Positions 57,789 to 64,000 of a DNA stretch of 64,000 nucleotides are shown here, one piece after another. The stretch's first letter is position 1, and each line of letters starts with the position of its first letter. This stretch comes from Sepiola atlantica (Eukaryota > Mollusca > Cephalopoda > Sepiida > Sepiolidae), in NCBI GenBank assembly GCA_963556195.1, contig OY744519.1, forward strand, positions 109,859,032-109,923,031. The letters are read 5' to 3'. Both the position numbers and the translations under genes were made by a program. A model generated the notes under the pieces. The model ran no database searches, was not told the DNA's origin, and worked only from the letters and a program-made list of their open reading frames with translations.

Positions 57789-57790
<2 letters not shown>
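56776..57790. other. Mostly unrecognised; weak hammerhead-like trace
   Basis: The minus strand near 56930-56960 reads ACTGATGAAGAATATTTATC then TAAAACGCACATGG, recalling CUGAUGA and GAAAC but with no cleavage triplet or stems that I can defend. Otherwise AT-rich. Confidence 0.4.

Positions 57791-57791
<1 letters not shown>

Positions 57792-57837
<46 letters not shown>
57792..57837. repeat. (TA)n microsatellite
   Basis: 23 TA units. Confidence 0.95.
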
Positions 57838-57840
<3 letters not shown>

Positions 57841-57919
57841 TGATTTTTTGTTATTGTTTTTGGCGATACTGGACCAGTGTTTTGCAGGTGCGTTTTTTAT
57901 TATTCTTCGCTACCCTGAG

Positions 57920-58185
57920 TGGTTTGTTTATTTTTTAAGAATATGCAAAGACCGCATTTTTAATTCGCCCTTAATCCGACGAATCATCAATTTTTGTATA
58001 TATAGATTGTTTTAATTAATTAATTTATAAATTATTGTTTTTGTATACAGATTTTTATAATTAATCTACAAATCAATTTTTGCATGCAATTTTTGCATGG
58101 TAGACATGGACGCGCGTTTCTGGCTATGAGCCGGGCGAACGAAAAATGTGGTCCTCTGCATATTCTTAAAAACTAAACAAATCGT
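57920..58185. repeat. Inverted repeat ending in a SINE C tail fragment
   Basis: 57920-57980 and 58131-58185 are inverted copies (TTTTTAAGAATATGCA; GCATATTCTTAAAAA). On the minus strand 58097-58132 reads GGCTCATAGCCAGAAACGCG then CGTCCATGTCTACC, a hammerhead missing its CTGATGA, so a SINE C copy was truncated there. Confidence 0.55.
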
Positions 58186-58237
58186 CAAAAAACAATTTTA
58201 AAAATACAGGTATTATAGGCCATAAAAAGTCGAGCAT

Positions 58238-58400
58238 GAAATGTGGCAGGTCATTCTGGTCTAGGGGTGAGAACGCTAGACTACACATATAAACATCGAA
58301 GGTTTGATCTCTGCTCGGTAAGTCATGCTGATGATGGCTCATAGCCAGAAACACATGTCCATGTCTAGCTTTTGTGCACGCAAAAATTAATTTATAGATT
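58238..58400 (+). mobile_element. tRNA-SINE family C copy with hammerhead tail
   Basis: Head: TGGTCTAGGGGTGAGAACGC (A-box region) and GAAGGTTTGATCTCTG (B box, about 58299-58312). Only about 17 bp later the hammerhead begins. The tail is TTGTGCACGCAAAAATTAAT. A tRNA-like head and ribozyme together fill under 130 bp. Confidence 0.7.
58322..58365 (+). ncRNA. Hammerhead ribozyme motif (SINE C), intact core
   Basis: CATG, CTGATGA (58328-58334), perfect stem II TGGCT-CAT-AGCCA (58335-58347), GAAAC (58348-58352), a short stem III, cleavage triplet GTC (58357-58359), then CATG pairing with the leading CATG. Every core base is present; stem II closes with U-A instead of the commoner G-C. Confidence 0.75.
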
Positions 58401-58861
58401 AATGATCAAAATCAAGTAAAATGGTTTACACAAATCAATTTATGTTTCACTACTACAGTGTACCTCGTTTGGACAACAAGCTCATACTGTTATAATTGAT
58501 TTGTATAGACCATTTTAATTTTTATATAATGTATATTTATAAAGCTCTACCTTTTATTGAGCACTTTTGATTTCATCAATACATTTGAAGTTGCTTAATT
58601 AATTGATGGGTAAAATCTGTTTATACTTTAAGCCTTTCTTTCTCCTTTCGCCAATTCTTTTTTTTTTTCGCAATTTCATCCAAACGCTTATTTTCTTTCT
58701 TAGGCGATATCTTATATTGGGTATTAAGATAAATTTAACAGCTCAGACACTAACCCCGAAAAAGGGAAGATCTGATATCAATAAAATTACTTGAAAACAC
58801 AGTATTAACAAAATTATTGAAAAATTATATATATAATTATTATTAATAAATAAACATTAAG

Positions 58862-58863
<2 letters not shown>
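58401..58863. other. Unrecognised; family D-like ends at 58535-58575
   Basis: AAGCTCTACCTTTTATTGAG and CACTTTTGATTTCATCAAT match part of family D (inverted). The rest is unrecognised. Confidence 0.4.
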
Positions 58864-58900
<37 letters not shown>

Positions 58901-58904
58901 TATA
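58864..58904. repeat. (TA)n microsatellite
   Basis: About 20 units with one TACA interruption. Confidence 0.9.
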
Positions 58905-59094
58905 AATTAACGAAAAATACGTCCTATAATGTTAAGGGCGACTAATAATGCAATTTTCTGCATCTTAATCACTTAGGAAGTGAGACAATCGAAATAATAG
59001 TAAGCAAAAAAACAACGAACGCTGCAATCACCAATAAAAATAATTACATAAAAATACATTAAATAATTAGGTGATAAAAGTCATACATATTTTT

Positions 59095-59250
59095 AGACAG
59101 GACGTCTTAATCCAATGGTAAAGACGCTGGACTATAGACATCAATATCGAAGGTTCGATCCTTGTCAAAGTTAGCCATGCTGATGACGGCTGTGAGCCAA
59201 ATACACGTGTCCATGGATTACTTTTATGTACGTATAAAATGAATCAAAAT
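59095..59250 (+). mobile_element. tRNA-SINE family C copy
   Basis: Head: TAATCCAATGGTAAAGACGC (A-box region) and CGAAGGTTCGATCCTTG (B box, about 59147-59163). Then the tail with a mutated hammerhead and TTTTATGTACGTATAAAAT. Confidence 0.7.
59172..59218 (+). ncRNA. Hammerhead motif (SINE C, GAAAC mutated)
   Basis: CCATG pairs with CATGG as stem I (5 bp). CTGATGA is at 59180-59186, stem II GGCT-loop-AGCC is kept, and the cleavage triplet GTC is kept. The GAAAC box reads AATAC, so activity is unlikely. The stems are kept relative to the 58322 copy while the core decayed. Confidence 0.6.
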
Positions 59251-59388
59251 ATATAAAATAACGAAAAATACGTCCCATAAATGTTTTGCATCTTAATCAC
59301 TTAGGAAGTGAAACAATCAAAATAATAGTAAGCAAAGAAAAACAACGAACGCTGCAATCACCAATAAAAAATAATTACATAAAAATAC

Positions 59389-59390
<2 letters not shown>

Positions 59391-59444
<54 letters not shown>
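59391..59444. repeat. (TA)n microsatellite
   Basis: 27 TA units closing the second duplicated block. Confidence 0.95.
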
Positions 59445-59447
<3 letters not shown>

Positions 59448-59742
59448 AATTTGAATTTTATTTTTTTGATTATTGGGAGGTAGGGGGCAGCTAAACATTT
59501 TTAAAAATAATGCTAACTTTTTAACACCAAAGATGCTTGCAGAAGATAATAAAGAAGGTATAAAAACAAAAAAGAAGGGAAAAAACGTATACATCGGTAT
59601 AGAAAGCTGAAAGGGGAAAAATAAAGACAACACCTTATGGAAATAGAGTGAAGGTGGGGGTAATGTTCTGACGTGCAATTTGTGTTTTCCCTTCCCTTAT
59701 TCGTCAGTCAGTTTTATACTTGCTAACTTTTGTGTGATATGA

Positions 59743-59787
<45 letters not shown>

Positions 59788-61599
59788 CCCTTTTATTATA
59801 GAGTGGAGATGAGTTATGAAACAATCAAGACACAACAAACGTTAAATCGTATAAAACTGGATTTAGAATTAGTTTAAAATCTAAAAATGTGTCATTTATA
59901 GTGCACCAGCAAGCATTTCCAGAGTTGTCCGGGATTGAATGTGTACTCTTACTTTTAATCCTTAACCCCATATTATTACTTTCGTATAAAATTATCTTGT
60001 CAGATTTTCAAAGTCAGACCCGGATATCATTAAAGCTGACAAATCAATATTTTCTTCTGACTAATTCATTTTCATTTGTTATTTTTGTACAGTGTTATTG
60101 GCAATATAATAACGTTAATAGCTACAATTTATTAAAAAAAACACCTAATTCGGCCTTGACAACTGCTAATATGAAACATTTTTAAACAATCACCTAAAAG
60201 TAAAAATTAACTCATTTTAAGAATATAATAAGAGTTGTCAACCTTAAGTTTAAAAATGTGCAAACAAATAAAATTTAAAACTAAAATAACTTCACTACAT
60301 CTTGGCAACGTCGTGTAGGTACAGCTAGTTATAAATAAAATAAAATAAATAAAGTCATCTTTTTGTTTATGGATGCTCCAGACCAAACAATATTATTGGA
60401 GAAAAAAAAACAATAACATAAACGATACAGAATTTATACCACTATTGGATTCCTTTTAAAATGTTATTTGAGAAAAAAAGTTGTGTCTGACTTTGGTAAA
60501 AGGCTTTATTTTCAATTGCATCTCTGAATAGAGAGAGAGACAGAAAAACAAATAAAAGGAGACACCGCATCTGTTTTGATGAATAATATTTAAATAAATT
60601 TAACTTACATTTGTATTAATATTTTTTCTATGTAGAACGAAATTAATTTCCAAACACCCTTATGAATCCACTGAGCAGGATAGAAAATTACCATTTATAT
60701 ATTGATCTCATCTTATTAATTCAATATCATTCTGTGAATAAGTTTTTGAATTTTACAGAAATATATTTCTATATACATGAAACTTGAACCTTTTGGATAT
60801 TGGTTTTTGTTTTCATATCATAGTAGAAAAGATATCTTATATTAAGGATGATAATAATGCCGGGGTTACCAATGTTGAAGAGACTGCACTCAGGGTAACC
60901 AATATTGAGGATAGGATATTATTAAATAAAAGAATGATAAAGTCTATCCATACAAAAGTAATTAATTTTATTGACAACTTAAGACAATCAAAAATAAAGA
61001 ATTGGTAAAGATTGAGTGTCAGAGTGTCTCAAGAACATTCTAAATTTTAGGTAAAGTGTTTTCTCTGTAAGAAGAATTTTAGTAAACATGTTCATTTCGG
61101 CTGGTGCCGTCCGAGTTTACATGTGACAGTGTGTGTAAAGGGATATGCATTGTAGATGAGCGTGTATATTATTGTGCCCGTTTTGCTTGTGAGAGAGTTT
61201 ATGTATGGAATTATGTGCAAGAGAGTAGTTTGAGTGTCTCTTGTTGCGTTTGCTACAAGGTGCCGAAGCTACTGCATCAACTGTGGAAGAAAAACCGGAA
61301 AAGATTAAAAAAGAAACACTGTGCTTTCGTGTTTATATTACGTGTGAGATTTGAAGTAAACATTTCTTGCATTGTGATTGGTTAAAAGAAACTGCTGATT
61401 TTAGTTGTTGACAAATGGATCATCGATACTTAAAAACGATATTTGCTGCTGCTGCTGCTTCCAGCAGATTAATGATGATAGACATTTTTGATTCATATGA
61501 ATATTGTTGTACATTCAGTATACTTTGGAAATATGAAAATCAGTTTACTGGCATAGCGATTATTGCAGTGGCACACTCTAAAATGTGGAGCACATTTAA

Positions 61600-61600
<1 letters not shown>
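59445..61600. other. No recognisable gene; (TA)n at 59745-59785
   Basis: Short open frames only (the longest about 98 codons at 59889-60185), none with a family signature. 61080-61385 is somewhat GC-richer but yields no recognisable protein. Confidence 0.45.

Positions 61601-61601
<1 letters not shown>

Positions 61602-61637
<36 letters not shown>
61602..61637. repeat. (TA)n microsatellite
   Basis: 18 TA units. Confidence 0.95.
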
Positions 61638-61641
<4 letters not shown>

Positions 61642-62011
61642 AGTTAACTGTTGTGCTCCATTTATGGCTCGACACTCCTTGTGAAATGCCCGGATGTAAT
61701 CCCTCAACAGCTTTGGAACGTGTGGCAGAGATAGACACATTTTCATCTCTATGATTGCTGACTAATCAGGTGTCATTGAGGCGGCAGTATCTGCAGCTGA
61801 TTAATCAGTATAAAACACACTTATAAAAGGGCCTACTAGTACTTTTACTAGTACTTTTGGGGAGTTTTTCTAGTGTCACTGAACATGATGACCAATAGTA
61901 GTAGCAGTAGTCGACAACCAACCTGGCAATAACAGGCAGCAGCAGTAGTTCTGATTATATAAACACAGTAAGGATTCACTGGATTAACTCCTGTGGACAG
62001 AACATTACCGG

Positions 62012-62014
<3 letters not shown>
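61638..62014. other. No recognisable feature
   Basis: Includes short AGTAGTAGCAGTAG and CAGCAGCAG runs near 61897-61945. Confidence 0.5.

Positions 62015-62084
<70 letters not shown>
62015..62084. repeat. (TA)n microsatellite
   Basis: About 35 TA units, directly before the inverted family D pair. Confidence 0.95.
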
Positions 62085-62087
<3 letters not shown>

Positions 62088-62089
62088 TT

Positions 62090-62354
62090 AATTTTTATTT
62101 ATACAAACATTACTGGTTTCATATGTGCATACATGTTTCAGTTTCAGAAATTCAAATGAGCTCATTTTTATTTCTTTTACGGTCTGAGGAAGTTGACTCT
62201 TTATTGGAGAGGACAACTGAAACATGTATGATCATATGTAACCAATAATGTTTGTATAAAAAATATACTAAAAACAGCTCTACTTTTGATTGAGCACTTT
62301 TATAAACACTGGAGTTTCAATGGATTAACATCTATAGAAACAAATATAATACAT

Positions 62355-62400
<46 letters not shown>
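62090..62400. mobile_element. Family D copies in inverted arrangement between (TA)n
   Basis: 62095-62140 and 62215-62258 are inverted copies (ATACAAACATTACTGGTTTC; CCAATAATGTTTGTAT). The plus-oriented part continues through AAACAGCTCTACTTTTGATT, GAGCACTTTTATAAACACTG and a second (TA)n at 62359-62396. Family D order is the same as at 34079, inverted. Confidence 0.6.
62181..62243 (+). ncRNA. Hammerhead motif with long stem II (family D)
   Basis: GGT, CTGAGGA (62184-62190), a long stem II with AGTTG/CAACT and CTCT/AGAG, GAAAC (62219-62223), an ACATGTATGATCATATGT-type stem III, cleavage triplet GTA (62238-62240), then ACC pairing with the leading GGT. The same layout is found at 34199-34257 with different stem sequences. 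Confidence 0.6.
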
Positions 62401-63460
62401 AATTTAAACTTGCTTGTAAAGACTTGCTTCGGAGCTATCTATACGAATTCGTATTTCAACCTGCAACTAAAAAAAACTCAGTATCTTACCATTTAATAAG
62501 GTAGCGCTATTATATAATTGGTTATGGATTCAAAATGCATTTAAATCAAATTTCAGAAAGGAAGATTCGTGAAAGCAATATTTACACATGTTTCCAAGCA
62601 TTTGTTAAAGATAGGCACATGGCTGCAAACCAATCGGTTGTTTTTTAATTTATCCATTCCAAGATATATGCTTCTCGTCAGAAGGTTACAGCTGTAGAAT
62701 CAAATTGACACTTACCGACATAAAATGCTCCAATATTTCATATGCAAATATTGCTTATGTCAAGCTAGAAGTTGCCTTAATAGATTATCCACTCATATAA
62801 ATCAGGCAATCAGAACTCAAGGAATGCACTTGCCCATCTGAGCATAATGGAACATTCCAGCCTTTATATAATCCGGCTTTTTAGTATTCTTTGTTTGTAG
62901 CTTAACTGGTCATACAGTTAAGCACTAACTACTAAATTCAATGCGCAACAAGAAATGAACACATACCAAGCTATAGGCAACATATAGTCAAGCAGAAAAC
63001 AAGTAGATGAAAGCGTTATTTGTGATAAGTATTTCCAAGAGAAAACCCCGGCATTAGAATGCCCCATGTTATATTGCCCAGTTCATAAGCAAACGGTTTG
63101 TTTCCTACTATTAATTATACTGAGATAGATTGTTATCAATTAAAATGTTATCATTATAGTTTTATTGGATTTTAATTTTTAATAAGGCTTTTTTCTTTCA
63201 GTTTATTTCAAGAATCATGAGTTAGTTATAATTACGGTTATCTCTAGTGTGTTTTCAAGTTTTTATTTAGGAGATAAAGTTATTTTTTTAATCAAGCCAA
63301 TACCTCATCAGATGAGAAAATGTTTGGTGTCGATTCCAGACGTTAGCAGTGTAGTTGTACTAATTCCAACACAAAGGCATATGTCATGTTTAATGCACCC
63401 ATTGACATCGGGATGAATTTATCTATATTTATATTGAAGAATTTTTATTTATAAAATAAT
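62401..63460. other. No recognisable feature
   Basis: About 1 kb, no coding or repeat signal identified. Confidence 0.5.
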
Positions 63461-63463
63461 TAG

Positions 63464-63575
63464 CCATGGACGTACATTTCGCCGTCTATGTCTTTTCAGC
63501 GTGGCTCAATTTTGGTGAGATGCAAAACCACGATCGCAGTTACTGCATTCCGACACTTTAACCGTTATTTAAGAG
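63464..63575 (-). mobile_element. tRNA-SINE family C copy, degraded, with decayed hammerhead
   Basis: Minus strand: ACGGTTAAAGTGTCGGAATG and GATCGTGGTTTTGCATCTC (degenerate A and B regions). The tail at 63505-63464 follows: GCCACG, CTGAAAA, a weak stem II, GAAAT, GTACGTC, then CATGGC. Stem I pairs at five of six positions. The core carries a G-to-A change in CTGANGA. Confidence 0.5.
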
Positions 63576-64000
63576 TTATTATTGTAGTGTTGTAAAAATG
63601 TTTTTCATTCTGATAATGATAGTGTTTATGCCATGTTATTGTAAGGTTAAGTAAAAATTAGGACAGAAAAATGTGGGTTGATTTCGCCTGTGTATTTGAA
63701 TCATTGGTACTTAATTTATTTACTCTATTATCCATTATCATAGCATGATCAAGCCGTTGATTTTTTTCCGAGGCTTATTTGCCTCAACTTTAAATTTGAA
63801 CCAGCAGGAGAAAAATTTCATGAACATTAAAATCTAATTTCGTGAAAGTAAAAGAAAACTTTGATTAATAACAGACGGCATTGCTAATGGTGCTTAATGA
63901 CGAATTTAGAGGTGCGGGAGGACCTCAAGTAAAGTGGGTTTCAATCTTTCTCTGCAATCTCACAGAGACTGTCAAAGATATTTCAAACATAACTCAATCT
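63576..64000. other. No recognisable feature
   Basis: AT-rich, no signal identified to the window end. Confidence 0.5.

Larger units (their letters stand above)
58905..59395 (+). repeat. Duplicated block on both sides of a SINE C copy
   Basis: 58905-59070 and 59257-59395 are direct copies sharing AACGAAAAATACGTCC, GCATCTTAATCACTTAGGAA and AACGAACGCTGCAATCACCA. The second lacks about 25 bp near its start. The SINE copy at 59095 lies in the interval. Confidence 0.8.

Noticed and set aside
61080..61385. 93-codon cysteine-rich frame as a gene
   Set aside because: Irregular cysteine spacing, no homology that I can recall, and no second exon or regulatory context.

Overview
This is about 64 kb of AT-rich animal DNA with no recognisable host gene. 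I see no chain of exons with splice sites, no long intact open reading frame and no intact tRNA gene. It is a graveyard of transposable elements cut through by microsatellites, above all (TA)n tracts of 30 to 90 bp and one TA-based array of about 1 kb. The mix of tRNA-headed SINEs, Penelope-like fragments, a BEL/Pao element, several LINE lineages and abundant (TA)n fits a lophotrochozoan. A cephalopod such as an octopus is my best guess, but that is inference from repeat style, not from a host gene.

Layout. 1-2335: a decayed minus-strand LINE with endonuclease, reverse transcriptase and RNase H pieces. 3336-4935: nested inverted repeats with a short telomere-like run, then a possible solo LTR at 5024-5233. 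5600-6065: an inverted SINE pair. 6121-8768: two head-to-tail minus-strand copies of a second LINE. 9040-15132: a nearly complete but inactivated BEL/Pao retrotransposon with both LTRs and a PHD-like finger after its integrase. 15.3-21.3 kb: SINE and foldback elements, many nested. 21.4-25.3 kb: a Penelope-like (PLE) remnant inside a long inverted repeat, plus a 161-bp tandem repeat. 25.6-26.9 kb: a SINE and the large TA array. 27-32.5 kb: LINE tails and a mariner-type transposase scrap. 34-36.4 kb: a PLE GIY-YIG fragment and two SINEs. 36.7-42.4 kb: near-perfect foldback elements and hAT-like ends. 44.7-56.8 kb: tails and two larger fragments of two LINE families, a 5S-rRNA-like sequence, and a GC-rich insert between 16-bp direct repeats. 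57.8-63.5 kb: a third SINE family.

The most interesting signal is a set of hammerhead-ribozyme-like motifs: CTGANGA, a short hairpin, GAAAC, a palindromic third stem, then an NUH cleavage site with matching first-stem arms. They sit in the tails of two different tRNA-headed SINE families (best copies 36222-36267 and 58322-58365). A long-stem-II version occurs in a further dispersed family (34199-34257 minus, 62181-62243 plus). Hammerheads are known from Penelope-like elements and from retrozymes. Their pairing with pol III-type tRNA heads, seen here twice independently, is the part I would follow up first.

All calls come from reading the sequence. No alignment, folding or database search was run.
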